From Microbacterium oxydans (GTDB lineage: Bacteria > Actinomycetota > Actinomycetes > Actinomycetales > Microbacteriaceae), in NCBI RefSeq assembly GCF_006540085.1, contig NZ_BJOG01000008.1, positions 372,001 through 436,000 of the forward strand: DNA of 64,000 bases, read 5' to 3'. The notes beneath the pieces were generated by a model. The model saw nothing but the letters and a program-made list of their open reading frames with translations. It ran no database searches and was not told where the DNA came from. Below are positions 35,901-47,052 of the stretch, piece by piece. Position numbers and translations under genes: made by a program. Numbering within the stretch: position 1 is the first letter of the stretch; every line of letters starts with the position of its first letter.

Positions 35901-37472
35901 CTTGACGTCGGTGCCGTAGCGCATCGGGTCCCAGTCGGCGCCGTACGGGGGCCGGGCGGACTTCGACTCCCGCGAGCGACGCAGGACGATCTCCTCCAGG
36001 CCGCTGAGCAGTGCCGTGCCGGTCGAGGCGGAGTCTGCCAGAGGCATCTCCTTGAACGGGTTGCGCTCACTGGAGGTGTGGGGCAACCACTTGAGCCAGT
36101 CGAGCTCGTTGGCCCAGCCCGGCTCGGTCAGCGCGACCGTCACCAGCTCGTTCGGCGAATGCGTGCCGAACAGCTGCACGGCGATGCCGCGGAGCGCGTC
36201 GCTCGCCAGCGATGTGGGACCGGCGACACCGATCGACCCGACGCTCTGGAGCGACTCCAGGATCGGCACGTCGTCGATCATCCGGTACCGCTCCTCGAGG
36301 CGGTCGACGCGCTCGACGTACTCGACGAGCGCGTCAGGGCTCTCGGTGCGCTTGATGCGCGTGCGCGCCTCGCTCTCGCAGACGCCCAGGCGCATCGCGA
36401 GGAAGTTCCAGTGCTCGGGGCGTCGCGTCCACAGCAGGGGTCCGAGCCGCATCGCCTCGTCGAACACGACGGCGACGGCCGGTACCTCGTTCTGCCGCAC
36501 CTCCCGCTCCCTCGGGTGGGAGTGGTAGAGCGTCTCCTCCAGGCGTTCGAACTGCTCCTCGAACGACTCCGCCTCCTTGCGCAGACGCTGACCGAGGTTG
36601 GTCTTCTGCGAGATGAAGTTCCCGAACATCATCATCGGCGACGCGGCCGCGATCAGGAGGGATGCCGGACGCTGCGTGATGCTGAACATCGTGACGGCCA
36701 GCAGGATCGGAGCGACGAGCATGGGCCAGGGGAACAGCCGGGACGGCTGGTCGCGGGGGTAGCGCGGTTCGTCCAGTTCCTGCCCGGTGAAGCGCTCCTC
36801 GACGCGCGGGCTGCGGTTGAACATCAGAGCGCCTCCGCGCTCGAGCACCGGGTCGCCGCTGGCGGAGCCGTCGAAATCGCTCACCATGTGCACGACGAAC
36901 TCGCAGTCGCCCAGCACGAAGCTCTGTCCCGGGATGACCCGGAGCCGCTGCACGAGTCCGCCGTCGACGAGGATGCCGTTCGCGGAGTTCAGGTCGACCA
37001 GTTCGACGAAGGTCGCCGCGACCTCGATGCGGGCGTGCCGCTTCGAGACCAGCGGGTCGGCGATGGTCACATCGTTCGCGGCGTCGCGTCCGATCAGGAA
37101 GTGACCGATCGGCAACGGGAACTCCTGGCCGGCGGCAGGACCGGCGACGACCGTGAGGACGGCGGCCGGGTGCGTGCCCGCCCCGCCCACCGACGCCCGA
37201 TGGGATCCGACGTTGATCACCTCGGCGAGGAACCCGGAGCCGATCGGGGCATCGCCCACGAGCAGGTCGGGGTTGAGCATCGTGAGCTGCTCGCTGGTCG
37301 GCGGGGCGACAGACAGCGTGAGCACATCGCTGGGCGCCGCCATGATGCTGCGCGCGGGGTCTGTCGTGGCGATCTGCCGCGCCACGTCGGCGATCGTCGC
37401 CGTCGAGTCGGCCATCACGACCACGTCGGTCAGGGGTGCCGCGGGTCGACGCAGGGTCAGCTTGACTCTCAT
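32973..37472 (-). CDS. FHA-containing FtsK/SpoIIIE ATPase of type VII secretion (EccC/EssC-like)
   Basis: This 1499-aa protein is the motor and only canonical core component of the locus. Residues 1-60 may form a ubiquitin-like or FHA-like fold (RVKLTLRRP, TATIADVARQIA). An FHA domain lies at about 105-198 (GHFLIGRD, VSKRHARIEV, DLNSANGILVDG). Two adjacent membrane helices lie at about 249-286. Three ATPase domains carry Walker A sequences GGTTGAGKS (about 717), GTSGSGKS (about 1045) and GPPSSGKT (about 1322), all with intact Lys. By family knowledge the tandem ATPases bind WXG100 substrates and drive export. An N-terminal FHA with three ATPase domains is closer to Firmicute EssC than to mycobacterial EccC. 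GAGGACGAGCG precedes ATG 37472. It is the last gene of the long operon. Confidence 0.93.
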   Translation of the reverse strand: MRVKLTLRRPAAPLTDVVVMADSTATIADVARQIATTDPARSIMAAPSDVLTLSVAPPTSEQLTMLNPDLLVGDAPIGSGFLAEVINVGSHRASVGGAGTHPAAVLTVVAGPAAGQEFPLPIGHFLIGRDAANDVTIADPLVSKRHARIEVAATFVELVDLNSANGILVDGGLVQRLRVIPGQSFVLGDCEFVVHMVSDFDGSASGDPVLERGGALMFNRSPRVEERFTGQELDEPRYPRDQPSRLFPWPMLVAPILLAVTMFSITQRPASLLIAAASPMMMFGNFISQKTNLGQRLRKEAESFEEQFERLEETLYHSHPREREVRQNEVPAVAVVFDEAMRLGPLLWTRRPEHWNFLAMRLGVCESEARTRIKRTESPDALVEYVERVDRLEERYRMIDDVPILESLQSVGSIGVAGPTSLASDALRGIAVQLFGTHSPNELVTVALTEPGWANELDWLKWLPHTSSERNPFKEMPLADSASTGTALLSGLEEIVLRRSRESKSARPPYGADWDPMRYGTDVKRAAEDATFPGQTAILVIITNDAPVDRARLTQILERGADVGVYALFVAPVVEALPAACRTFVDVSAGLGDAVVGTVRSGVDYRGVQVEGVSHAYMTMFAKRLAPVVDSSTVIEDSSDIPNSVSFLSLVGTEVAEDANAVIDRWRQNNTIIDRSGAPQARLKKAGNLRAIIGQSQTDAMTLDLRTQGPHALVGGTTGAGKSEFLQAWVLGMAAAHSPDRVTFLFVDYKGGSAFADCVDLPHTVGLVTDLSPHLVRRALTSLRAELHHREHLFNRKKAKDLLELEKRRDPETPPALVLVIDEFAALAGEVPEFVDGVVDIAQRGRSLGIHLIMATQRPAGVIKDNLRANTNLRVALRMADESDSKDVVDDPVAATFPPSLPGRGIAKTGPGRLVPFQSAYAGGWTTDEAQVAEVKVAELRFGSIQTWEAEQAPESESHDEDLGPNDQKRIVATLVNAARAARIPAPRRPWLDDLEGAVDMRDLPVLGDGQVLLGKMDVPERQLQEPAYFHPDKDGSLLVYGTSGSGKSTVLRTIAIAAGFDPAHSNVEVYGLDFGSGSLKSLEMLPHVGSIISGDDSERVQRVLRSLAAVLDDRGKRFSAANASSLTEYRELTGRDEARILLLIDGFPQFRSEWESTTARMPFYQTFMRILGEGRPLGVHVIASADRSGSVPTAVSANVSRRVVLRLSDESGYAMLNAPKDVLDERSAPGRAIVDGRETQIATLGGTPNVAEQTKLLEGVAERLRAAGAREVPEIGALPTRLSVRDLPDRLGEFPVLGVAEDTLAARDFDPVGTFVVAGPPSSGKTNALKSLITSMRRLDPATVLFHFGGRRAQLKDYTSWTRSAVTPEDAKELAKEITELIADDSLPTRVLIVVEDVPQFADSPAEREMKALFQAINRSDHLLIGDADVTQVTSGFGFIGDFKAGRKGIILKPDSFDGDAVFKVPFPKVKRTDFPEGRGIFVQAGRQVTVQLPLVEG

Positions 37473-37515
37473 CGCTCGTCCTCACCGCGCCGAGGGCGCA
37501 TCTCACTGCTCAGGG

Positions 37516-38912
<1,397 letters not shown>

Positions 38913-38916
<4 letters not shown>

Positions 38917-39641
38917 TCCTGCTCTCCCTCGGCCTCGTCGACGGCGTGCGCGGTGTCGAGCAGAGGCAGGTCGCTCTTGCCGACCAGGCGCGAGGCGATC
39001 ACGTGTTCGACCAGCCGCGCGCGACGGTTGGTCGCGAAGCTGCGCTGCCCACCGCGCATGCCGGGCACACCGATCCGGTCGAACTTGTCGCACACGTTGT
39101 CGAGTTTGCGGTTGAAGCGGGTGACCGTCCACCCGAGTCGCTCCGCGGCCTTCGCCGAGGTGGGGATCTCGCTCATGCCCGTGCCGTCCCTGCGCAGCTG
39201 CGGCTCGGCCAGCGCGAGGATGAGGAGCTTCTGGCTGAGGGTCAGCGGTACGTCTCCGATCGTCGATGCGCCGCCGTCGTCGTGCTCGCGTCTGGTCGCA
39301 CGGAACGTCGGCTCGGCCGCGTGCAGGGTGAGCTCGTACGTCGTCGGTCCTGCGCTGAACACGACCGTGGTGGTCTCGAAGACCAGCGGAAGACGGGCGC
39401 CGGGCGCGAGCCATGCCTGCACTCCGCCGGCCGAGTCGGTCACGGTCGCCGTGAGGCGCGTGCCGACGTTCGACAGCCACCACAGCCCGTCGGCGTCGGT
39501 GATCTCCAGGAAGTGCCGGTGCAGGAACAGATTGTCGTCGAGTTCGAGGTCGCCCTCGCGTCCGACGATGAACCGCCCGCCTCGACGGACCGGGAAGTAC
39601 TCCCCCGCGAACTCGACGGTCACACCGCCTTCACCACTCAC
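38913..39641 (-). CDS. FHA-domain protein with C-terminal helix-turn-helix, candidate regulator of the locus
   Basis: This 242-aa soluble protein has an N-terminal FHA-like domain (about residues 5-120, GGRFIVGREGDLEL, DGLWWLSNVGTR) whose conserved S-x-x-H is changed to LHRHFLE. A C-terminal helical domain follows (about 130-225: LTLSQKLLILALAEPQLRR, SAKAAERLGWTVTRFNRKLD, RARLVEHVIASRL) that looks like a winged or sigma-region-4-like HTH. FHA plus DNA-binding domains occur in phosphorylation-controlled regulators such as EmbR. GTG 39641 overlaps the kinase stop (GTGA), so kinase and regulator are made together. I infer it may bind the five palindromes; nothing shows this directly. Confidence 0.8.
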
Positions 39642-41281
39642 TCCACGCACCCCCGCACGGTCTCGGACGCGCGCCCGTCGTCGCGTCGCAGCATCACGTC
39701 GATGCACACGGTCCCCGCTGTGGCAGGAAGGGTAGCGGTCGGATCCGGCGTCTGCTGCGGATCGACCTCTCCCGACACGGCCACCGGGGTCCAGATGTAC
39801 GAGTCGCCGTCGAGCGGGCTCGGGTTCGTCCAGGTGAAGACGACCTGTTCGCCCTGCCGCGTCCCGGCGAGCTCGGTCACCTTCGGCACCACATCCGTGC
39901 CGACATCCTTCGGGTCGACGGCCTCGGCCGTCTCCTGCGGTTCGGGTGTGATCCCGGCGACCAGCAGGTTCAGACCGACGATCCCGCCGATCACGATCAC
40001 GACGCCGGCGGCGGCGAGCCCGATCCAGAGGCCCTTACGGCTGCGCGGCGCTTCGGGTGCGGCCGGAGCTGCGACGGGCGTGCCGGGCACCATCGCCGGC
40101 GGCACGGCAGCGTCGGGGGCGACCACCTGCGGGGCTCGGGCGATCGTCCGGTCATCGGCGCTCGGGGGCAGCGGCTGCGGCGGAGCAGGAGTCGGAGTCG
40201 GAGCACGCAGCTGCGTCTGCTCGACGGACGGCACGGACGATGTCTCGGCGAGTGGCGCGTCGAAGCGCGGGATGCCGGGCAGCGCGGCCGGAGGCTCTTT
40301 GCGCTGCGTCGTCGCCGACGGGCGGGTGAACGATGCCACGTCGGGGTCGATGCTGACGATCTCGCGCACCCGCGTGAGGCCGTCGCCGTCGTCGTCCAGA
40401 TCCTCCGCCGGCGGGTGGTCGTCGACGATGTCGATCGGCGTCACCGAATGCGAGAGCTCGATCTGCACCTTCTGCAGTGCCCGCGCGAACGCCACGGCGC
40501 TCGGGAAACGATCTTCGGGGTTCTTCGCCATCGCGCGCTCGAGGAGGCGCTGCAGGCTCTCGGGCGAGTCCGGCCGCTTCAGCGAGGGGAGAGCTGCACG
40601 CTCGATGCGCTCGATGAGGTCGGCGCTCGAGTTGCGCTCCCCCGGACGCTCGAACGGCGAACGGCCGGCCAGAAGGGTGTACAGCGTCGCTCCGAGGGCC
40701 CACACATCCGTTCGGGGTCCGCTCTGCGGCGGCTCGGCGAACGATTCGGGGGGCGACCACGGGATCGACATCCCCGACGCCTCTCCCGTGGCTCCGGTGG
40801 TGGACGCGATGCCGAAGTCGGTGAGCGCCGGCCTGTTGTACTCGGTGACCAGGATGTTGGCGGGCTTGATGTCGCGGTGCAGCACACCGGCGCGGTGCGC
40901 TGTCTCGACGGCACCGGCCACCTGCACACCGACCCGCAGCGCCTCGGCCACCGAGAACGGGTCCTTCCGCGCGCGCAGCTGGAGGTTGGGCCGCGGGCAG
41001 TACTCCATCACCAGGTACGGGCGTCCGTCTCCGGCGACCCCTGCCTGGTAGATCGTCACGATCGCGGGGTGCGTGGAGAGCATCGCCATGACGTTCGCCT
41101 CATCCGCGAACTCCTGGGCGGCGCCGCTGGAGATGCGATCGGCGAGCAGCACCTTCACCGCGACCCGGCGGCGGGGCATCTCCTGCTCGTAGAGGAAGAC
41201 GTCGGCGAAGCCGCCGGTGCCCAGCGGCTCGACGTAGGTGAAGCCGGGAAGGTCCGGCGGCGGGGAGGGGCGACGCGTCAC
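39638..41281 (-). CDS. Membrane Ser/Thr protein kinase (PknB-like) of the T7SS locus
   Basis: This 547-aa protein has a kinase domain at residues about 12-275: Gly loop [11 protein letters not shown]43 in VAVKVLL, catalytic [10 protein letters not shown] (D137) and DFG D155. A Pro/Ala linker comes next, then a single membrane helix (about 420-447, [20 protein letters not shown]) and an external C-terminal domain with [16 protein letters not shown] (possibly fibronectin-like) and two cysteines. It has no PASTA repeats. The start GTG 41281 overlaps the preceding stop (GTGA). Phosphorylation of the five FHA proteins encoded around it is the expected output, reversed by the PP2C phosphatase. Confidence 0.93.
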   Translation of the reverse strand: MTRRPSPPPDLPGFTYVEPLGTGGFADVFLYEQEMPRRRVAVKVLLADRISSGAAQEFADEANVMAMLSTHPAIVTIYQAGVAGDGRPYLVMEYCPRPNLQLRARKDPFSVAEALRVGVQVAGAVETAHRAGVLHRDIKPANILVTEYNRPALTDFGIASTTGATGEASGMSIPWSPPESFAEPPQSGPRTDVWALGATLYTLLAGRSPFERPGERNSSADLIERIERAALPSLKRPDSPESLQRLLERAMAKNPEDRFPSAVAFARALQKVQIELSHSVTPIDIVDDHPPAEDLDDDGDGLTRVREIVSIDPDVASFTRPSATTQRKEPPAALPGIPRFDAPLAETSSVPSVEQTQLRAPTPTPAPPQPLPPSADDRTIARAPQVVAPDAAVPPAMVPGTPVAAPAAPEAPRSRKGLWIGLAAAGVVIVIGGIVGLNLLVAGITPEPQETAEAVDPKDVGTDVVPKVTELAGTRQGEQVVFTWTNPSPLDGDSYIWTPVAVSGEVDPQQTPDPTATLPATAGTVCIDVMLRRDDGRASETVRGCVE

Positions 41282-42579
41282 GGCAGATCCTCGAAGGCGA
41301 CCGTGACACCGTCGCCGAGGTCGACGACGTCGCCGGAGAGCACCAGCGTCTGCTCGCCGGGGTGCAGCCGCACGGGGTCGGCTCCCGGCCGCAGCAGGGT
41401 GGACCCGTTGGTGGTGTGCAGATCGATGACCACCACGGTGTCGCCCTCCGGCCGTACTTCGAGGTGGCTGCGCGAGATGTCCTGCTGAGGGCTCTCGACG
41501 GCGATGAGATGCGGAAGATTCGCGCCGCTCGCCCGCGTCGACCGCGGGCGGCGCCCGATGATCACGGTGCGATCCAGAGCCGTCTCCTGCCCTGTGGACA
41601 GGCGGATGCGGCCGACGGAGGCCGCGGCCGGTGCCGGGGCGACATCGAGCACCTCCGTCGGGGCGTCACTGGAGACCGGCGGCTGCTGGCGGAGCGCGCG
41701 GAGGTCTGCGGCCGAGATCGTCGCGCCGTCGTGGTCGCCCTCGACGGCGATCGGCGCGGCCGGTGTCGCCGCCCCGCCGACGGAGTGCACCGTGGCGCCC
41801 CACAGCTGGTCGAAGTCGTCGTCGACCGGCGGAGCGAGTGTCACCTCGGTGGGCGGCAGGAAGGCATCGTCGATGACGGGGAGCGGTTCCTCGGGCTCCG
41901 GCTCCGGCTCCGGCTCGGGAGCTGCCACCGGCTCCGGCGCGGGCTCCGGCGCGGGCTCGGGCTGCGGCGCGGGCTCGGGCTGCGGCGCGGGCTCGGGCTG
42001 CGGCGCGGGCTCTGCCACCGGCTCCGGCGCGGGTTCAGGAGCCGCGACCGGCTCCGGCGCCGCGACGTTCGCGGCCGGCGCGGACTCCCCGACGACCGGG
42101 GCAGGGCCGAGGATGGAGGGGAGCGGATCGGCATCGCTCGGTTCGAGCTCGGCGCTCACAGCCGCCGCCCGGACGATTCCGCTCTGCACGGGCAGACCGT
42201 CGGCGTCGGCATCGGCGCTCTCGACCGTGATCTCGACCTTCGTCGCACCGCCGAGGTAGCGCTCGTTCCAGGTGGTGACATCGGCGCCGGAGAGCTCGAA
42301 CGACTCCGAGCCGGTCTCCACACTCGCGGTGACCGCCCCCCGCAGGGCGATCCGCATGTCCGATCCTTCGGCGACGGCCGCGACGAACGAGGGCAGCGAA
42401 GTGAACGAGACCCCCGACTGCGCGGTGAGCACATCGACAACGGTCGCGAGCGTCTTCTCCTCCGGCAGGCGCTCCCACAGCCGCGCGACGACATCGCCTG
42501 GCACCTCGGGCGGGAGGGCGACGAGCGCTCCCGGGATGACGATCAGGTACCACTGTCCCGGTCGGTAGCTGGTCTGCAT
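41278..42579 (-). CDS. FHA-domain protein with long Pro/Glu linker
   Basis: This 433-aa protein has an N-terminal globular domain of about 150 residues with no named family ([39 protein letters not shown]). An extended PEPAPE linker (about 165-235) follows, then a C-terminal FHA domain (about 335-433: [33 protein letters not shown]) with the Arg, Ser and Asn positions kept. No membrane segment or signal peptide, so it is cytoplasmic and probably recruits phosphorylated partners. Its ATG shares one base with the preceding stop (TGATG). Confidence 0.82.
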   Translation of the reverse strand: MQTSYRPGQWYLIVIPGALVALPPEVPGDVVARLWERLPEEKTLATVVDVLTAQSGVSFTSLPSFVAAVAEGSDMRIALRGAVTASVETGSESFELSGADVTTWNERYLGGATKVEITVESADADADGLPVQSGIVRAAAVSAELEPSDADPLPSILGPAPVVGESAPAANVAAPEPVAAPEPAPEPVAEPAPQPEPAPQPEPAPQPEPAPEPAPEPVAAPEPEPEPEPEEPLPVIDDAFLPPTEVTLAPPVDDDFDQLWGATVHSVGGAATPAAPIAVEGDHDGATISAADLRALRQQPPVSSDAPTEVLDVAPAPAAASVGRIRLSTGQETALDRTVIIGRRPRSTRASGANLPHLIAVESPQQDISRSHLEVRPEGDTVVVIDLHTTNGSTLLRPGADPVRLHPGEQTLVLSGDVVDLGDGVTVAFEDLP

Positions 42580-43394
42580 CAGCGAACCCCTCCTGCTGCG
42601 GCTTCTCGTGGACGTGTGTCCTGGTCGATGTCCGTATCGGTGGCCATCAGCGTCCCCGGTCTCGAGGCGACGGAGACGGCATCGATGACGAGCACCGTGA
42701 TGTTGTCCCTACCCCCGGCGCTGACGGCCTCGTCGATGAGCACGTCTGCCGCCCGCTGCGGGTCCTTCTCGGCGATCAGGATCTCGCGGATGCGGGCGTC
42801 GGCGACCTCGGAGGTGAGTCCGTCCGAGCACACCAGCATCCGGTCGCCGAGCTCGGCGGGGAACATCCAGTAGTCCGCGTCGCCCGTGCTGCTCGCGCCG
42901 ATCGCCCGCGTGATGATGTTGCGGCGGCGGTCGGAGACGGCATCCTCGACCGTGAGCTCACCCGATTCGATCAGCTCCTGCACCACGGAATGGTCCACCG
43001 TGATCTGCTCCAGCTCGCCGTCTGCGAAGCGATAGGTGCGCGAGTCGCCGATGTTGAGTGCGAGCCAGTAGCCCATGCCGTCGACCGAGGCGACGAACAC
43101 ACCGCTGAGTGTCGTACCTGCGCGGCCGTTGCCCGAGGTGGACAGCTCCTCGACACTCTCCCTCGCCAGGGAGAGTGCCAGACGCACGTCGTCGAGTTCG
43201 AGCGCGGACCGACCGATGTAGCGCGCGAACTCCGCGATCACGGCGGCGCTCGCGCGCTCCCCCGCTTCGTGCCCACCCATTCCGTCGGCGACCAGGAAGA
43301 TCGGCGCCGATGCCAGATGCGCGTCCTCGTTCAGCGCACGCCGGAGTCCCGGATGCGTGGCCGACCCGGTCGAGACGACCAGTCCCGGCCTCAT
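42579..43394 (-). CDS. PP2C-family protein serine/threonine phosphatase
   Basis: This 271-aa metal-dependent phosphatase has all expected motifs: [50 protein letters not shown] and [10 protein letters not shown], with the metal-binding Asp residues present. By family it is cytoplasmic and removes phosphate from Ser/Thr of the kinase and FHA proteins. ATG 43394 overlaps the RDD-FHA stop (ATGA). A short acidic tail ([11 protein letters not shown]) ends it. It forms a kinase/phosphatase pair with 39638-41281. Confidence 0.94.
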   Translation of the reverse strand: MRPGLVVSTGSATHPGLRRALNEDAHLASAPIFLVADGMGGHEAGERASAAVIAEFARYIGRSALELDDVRLALSLARESVEELSTSGNGRAGTTLSGVFVASVDGMGYWLALNIGDSRTYRFADGELEQITVDHSVVQELIESGELTVEDAVSDRRRNIITRAIGASSTGDADYWMFPAELGDRMLVCSDGLTSEVADARIREILIAEKDPQRAADVLIDEAVSAGGRDNITVLVIDAVSVASRPGTLMATDTDIDQDTRPREAAAGGVR

Positions 43395-44659
43395 GCGTAT
43401 CCGCCGATCGTGACGATGCGGTCGCCGATCTCGATGGCGTCGCCCAGTCGCACCGGGACGCGCTGCCCCGCGGGACAGGCGATCCGCTGGCCTGCGCGGA
43501 CGATCGTCATGCCGTTCGTGGAGTGTCGGTCCATCACCCAGCCGCCCGAGGTCTCGGCCGCCGCCTCGAAGTGCGTCTTCGAGAGCGAGAGCGTCTCGTC
43601 GCGCACGGGCACGAGCGTCGCTCCCTCTTCCGGTGCGGGGTTGCGCCCGAACACCGTGCGGCGGGAGACGGAGACACGCGTCCCGTCGTCCCACGTGAAG
43701 ACGAGCCGGTGTCCCGGAACACTGATCCTGGTGTCCTCGAGGTCGTCCTCCTCGGTGGTGCGCGACGCGGCAGGCGCCGCGGGGGCGGCAGGCGCGGCCG
43801 GCGGCGTCGCGGCGGGCGGGCTCGCGGCGGGCGGACTCACCGAAGCCGCAGGCTGCTGCTGGATCGTCTCGTCGAGTGCAGGTGAGGGTGCGGTCTCGGG
43901 CTCGGGCGCTGGACGTGCGGGAGCATCCTGCGTGATGCCGGGGACGAAGGCGATGAGGGATCCCGCATCGGCGACCGGTGCCGCGGGAGCGGCCGGTCGC
44001 GGAGGGATCGAAGCGGAGGGCGGCGTGGCGGGAGCCGGCGCCGGAGCCGGAGCAGGAACCGGCGCGGGACCCGGAGTCGGGGCCGGAGCCGAGGCAGGAG
44101 CCGGCTGCGGGAGTCCGGGGATCGCCGGTGCGGGCGTCGGGGCCGTTGCCCCGGATCCGGTCGAGGCGGGGACCGCGGTCGTCGCGGACGTCGAGGTCGC
44201 GGGTGCAGGCACGCGCGCGTCCACCATGAGGGAGCCGGCCACCTTGTCGTGCCACCCCTGGTACCGACCGGAGCCGTCGAACAGCGGCGTGAAGTAGCCC
44301 ACGACGATGGCGGCGGCGAGGCCGAAGATGACGTTGCGCAGCAGCGTCCGTCCGAAGCCGAGGCCGCTCCCGTCCGTCGCCGAGACCAGCCGAAGGCCCT
44401 GGGCGCGCATGCCGATCGAGCCGGTGCCCGCCTGCATCACGGTGTAGACGACGAACCAGCCGAGAAGGATCAGGCTCACGACCGGACCCCCGATCAGCAG
44501 GACTCCGACACTGCCCTCGAGGCTGCCGGTGAGCGAGGCGCCGACCAGGAGTCCGCCGCCGAGCACGATCGCGAGGCCCCCGGCGATCAGGGCGTCGATG
44601 AGGTAGGCGACGGCGCGACGGGAGACCGGCGCGATCTGGTCGGTCGCGGGCTGCGTCAT
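43391..44659 (-). CDS. RDD-family membrane protein with C-terminal FHA domain (2)
   Basis: This 422-aa protein has an RDD domain (residues about 12-150; SRRAVAYLIDALIAGGLAIV, GSIGMRAQGLRLV, LLRNVIFGLAAAIVVGYF). An Ala/Pro linker with many PAP units follows, then an FHA domain (about 325-422; RRTVFGRNPAPE, SLSKTHFEA, DRHSTNGMTIV). All FHA consensus positions are kept. Its start ATG overlaps the transglutaminase-like stop (ATGA). Same design as 37516-38916, probably from an old duplication; either one could recruit phosphorylated proteins to the membrane near the EccC/EssC channel. Confidence 0.85.
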   Translation of the reverse strand: MTQPATDQIAPVSRRAVAYLIDALIAGGLAIVLGGGLLVGASLTGSLEGSVGVLLIGGPVVSLILLGWFVVYTVMQAGTGSIGMRAQGLRLVSATDGSGLGFGRTLLRNVIFGLAAAIVVGYFTPLFDGSGRYQGWHDKVAGSLMVDARVPAPATSTSATTAVPASTGSGATAPTPAPAIPGLPQPAPASAPAPTPGPAPVPAPAPAPAPATPPSASIPPRPAAPAAPVADAGSLIAFVPGITQDAPARPAPEPETAPSPALDETIQQQPAASVSPPAASPPAATPPAAPAAPAAPAASRTTEEDDLEDTRISVPGHRLVFTWDDGTRVSVSRRTVFGRNPAPEEGATLVPVRDETLSLSKTHFEAAAETSGGWVMDRHSTNGMTIVRAGQRIACPAGQRVPVRLGDAIEIGDRIVTIGGYA

Positions 44660-47052
44660 GAGGTCTCGCTCTCGGAGGACGGGGGCGTCGTGCTGTTCTT
44701 GATGGTGCCAGGTTCACGGCGGACGCGCACGGCCGCCGCTTCCTTCAGATTCTGGAATCCGTTCGAGATGGCCGTGCCGCCGACCAGCGAGCGGATGCTC
44801 AGTCGCGCCTGAAGTCGCTTCCAGAAGCCGGCTTCCTTGCCGAGGCCGCCCACGATGTCATCGACCTCGTGCCAGAAGGAATCGACGTCCTCCTGGCTCG
44901 GCTCGGCGGGACCGAACACATCGGCATCGGCCCGCTCGGCGAGGGCGGTGACCTGCGGAACCGTCAACGAAGACGCCACGACCACCGCCTCCTCGATCCG
45001 CGTGCCGCCGGGAGGGATGCGCGCGCCGTAGTCCACGGCACGGTCGGTGAGCTCGTCCCATCCCCCGCTGATGCGGTCGGCGGTGCGTGCGGCCGCGCGT
45101 CGGGAACGACGCTTCGCCGCCTTCCACGCACCGATCACGATGAACGGCGATGCCAGGAGTGCGATCACTCCGAGGGAGATGCCACCGATCACGAGGATCG
45201 CGCCGATGATGCCCGCGATGTTGAGACTCTCGTCCTCGCCCTCGCGGTCGTCGGGCAGCGTGGGCGGCAGGTCGACGGGCTCCTGCGGCGGAGGCGGGGG
45301 CTGCAGCACCTGCGGCTTCGGGTCGACGCGCGGCTTGGTGTTCTGATCGTTCGGCACCTGGTCTTCGGGAGGGGTGGGGTTGAAGGCGATCCACCCGAGC
45401 CCCTCGAAATTGACCTCGACCCAGGCATGCACGTCGTCGCCGGTGGCAGCGAACGTGGCTTCTCCCGCGTTCTCCTCGTCGGAGTAGTAGCCCATGACCA
45501 CACGAGCGGGGATGTCGACCTGTCCGGCGAGCAGGGCCATCGCCACGGCGTACTGCTCGTCGTCGCCGATCATCTGCTCGCCGCCGACGAGGGTCGAGAT
45601 GCGCTCGGCGGTGTGTCCAGCCCGGGAGATGACCTCCCCCTCGAGCCCGTGGCTGAAGAAGCCCTCCTTCGCCAGGAAGTTCTCGAGGGCGCGCACCCGC
45701 TCGATGGGCGTCTCCGCGCCGACCACCGTCTCGGCGGCGAGGGCTGTGAGCTCCTCCGGCACGTTGCTCGGCTTGGGCATCGAGACCTTGCCGAACGGCA
45801 CCTCGGCGAGCTGCTCGTCGTCGGGAATGTTCGGCATCACGGCGTCCACCGTGTACTCGTCGCCCTTCGTCAGCTTCGTGGTGGAGACGGCAGTGCCCGT
45901 CTCGGTGTTCACGTAGGTGCCGCGGCGCAGCTGCTCGGCGTCATCGCCGGAGAACCTGATCTCGGACAGCTCGCCCGCGGTCGGCATCCACACACCGCGA
46001 TAGGCACCGATCTCGACGTTGAGCGTCACCGGGACGCCCTCGGCATCCGGTGACATGTTCGAGCGCAGCGGGCTGAAGGCGCTCGACGAGGTGGGTCCGC
46101 CGTCGGTGACGTTGTAGACCATGCCGTCGAACTGATCCATGACGGCCGTGCGGATCCGCGCGCCCTTGGGCAGTCCCTGCACCGTGAAGAGCGTCTCGTC
46201 CGCCTCATCGCGCACGTTCTTGCGGAACGCCTGCAGGGGGCTCGGGTAGTCCCGGATGTCGAACGGCGGGATGATCACGTCGCGGAACACGTGCCGCGGC
46301 TGCGCCGGGTTCGCGACCGCGCTCGTGGCCACCCCCGCACCACCGGCGATCGCCAGCACGGCCACGCCGGCGAGCAGACGACGGGTGCGCATGTGCGAGG
46401 CCCTGGAGGGGTCGACCTCGCTGACGGAGATCGCCGTGTTCTGCGGCGCCCACAGCTGGCGAAGCGCGAGCCAGGACATGCTCACGACCGCGAACACGAG
46501 TCCCTGCACCAGCGGGAACGCGGGTTCAGGGGTGCCGAGGGCGATCACGAGCATGAGCAGCACGCCGGCCGGGATCAGCGCCCAGGCCACCTGTGACAGG
46601 CGCAGCGCGAGCGACGCGGTCACCGTCGTGGACACGAGCGCCAGGAGGAAGGGGACCACGAGGTGACCGTCCGCCGCGGCCACGGGCGCCACCGTGGTGA
46701 GCATCTGCTTCCACGCGGTGACCGTCCCAAGCGCGAGCTTCTGCAGCGTCTCCAGCGTCGGGATGAAGCCGAGGATCGAGGTCTGCGGCAGGGCGAACGC
46801 GCCGCCGAACACGAAGTAGGCGGCGACCGTGAGGCCCGCGATGATCAGGATGCCCCAACGGCGCCAGGTCGTGACCGCCGCGATCGCGAGGCCGAGCACG
46901 ACGCCGCCGACCACGGCGGGGAGGAAGGACGGACCGGCGAACGTCGGCCAGAAGCCGACCAGTGCGGTGACCACCAGGAGAGCGGAGGCACCGAGATCGA
47001 GGATCCAGCGACGCACGGGAAGACCGGCGAACGCGGCGGAGGATGCGGTCAT
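44656..47052 (-). CDS. Transglutaminase-like membrane protein with degenerate catalytic triad
   Basis: This 798-aa protein has about six N-terminal membrane helices (residues about 15-200), one further helix near 225, a large extracellular part with a transglutaminase-like core (about 485-560), another helix (about 600-625) and a cytoplasmic tail. Family members use Cys-His-Asp. The Cys position here is Asp498 (IGDDEQYAVA instead of GDCEQF), His542 is kept (DDVHAW) and the third position is Asn558 (FNPTP). It should therefore not work as a cysteine enzyme. The order MoxR-DUF58-transglutaminase-like is common in actinobacteria. ATG 47052 overlaps the DUF58 stop. A structural or peptide-binding role near the wall is more likely. 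Confidence 0.86.
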   Translation of the reverse strand: MTASSAAFAGLPVRRWILDLGASALLVVTALVGFWPTFAGPSFLPAVVGGVVLGLAIAAVTTWRRWGILIIAGLTVAAYFVFGGAFALPQTSILGFIPTLETLQKLALGTVTAWKQMLTTVAPVAAADGHLVVPFLLALVSTTVTASLALRLSQVAWALIPAGVLLMLVIALGTPEPAFPLVQGLVFAVVSMSWLALRQLWAPQNTAISVSEVDPSRASHMRTRRLLAGVAVLAIAGGAGVATSAVANPAQPRHVFRDVIIPPFDIRDYPSPLQAFRKNVRDEADETLFTVQGLPKGARIRTAVMDQFDGMVYNVTDGGPTSSSAFSPLRSNMSPDAEGVPVTLNVEIGAYRGVWMPTAGELSEIRFSGDDAEQLRRGTYVNTETGTAVSTTKLTKGDEYTVDAVMPNIPDDEQLAEVPFGKVSMPKPSNVPEELTALAAETVVGAETPIERVRALENFLAKEGFFSHGLEGEVISRAGHTAERISTLVGGEQMIGDDEQYAVAMALLAGQVDIPARVVMGYYSDEENAGEATFAATGDDVHAWVEVNFEGLGWIAFNPTPPEDQVPNDQNTKPRVDPKPQVLQPPPPPQEPVDLPPTLPDDREGEDESLNIAGIIGAILVIGGISLGVIALLASPFIVIGAWKAAKRRSRRAAARTADRISGGWDELTDRAVDYGARIPPGGTRIEEAVVVASSLTVPQVTALAERADADVFGPAEPSQEDVDSFWHEVDDIVGGLGKEAGFWKRLQARLSIRSLVGGTAISNGFQNLKEAAAVRVRREPGTIKNSTTPPSSESETS

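Noticed and set aside
41930..42060. Regular GC-rich repeats in the FHA gene
   Set aside because: They encode the Pro-Glu-Pro-Ala linker; codon-level repetition, not a separate element.
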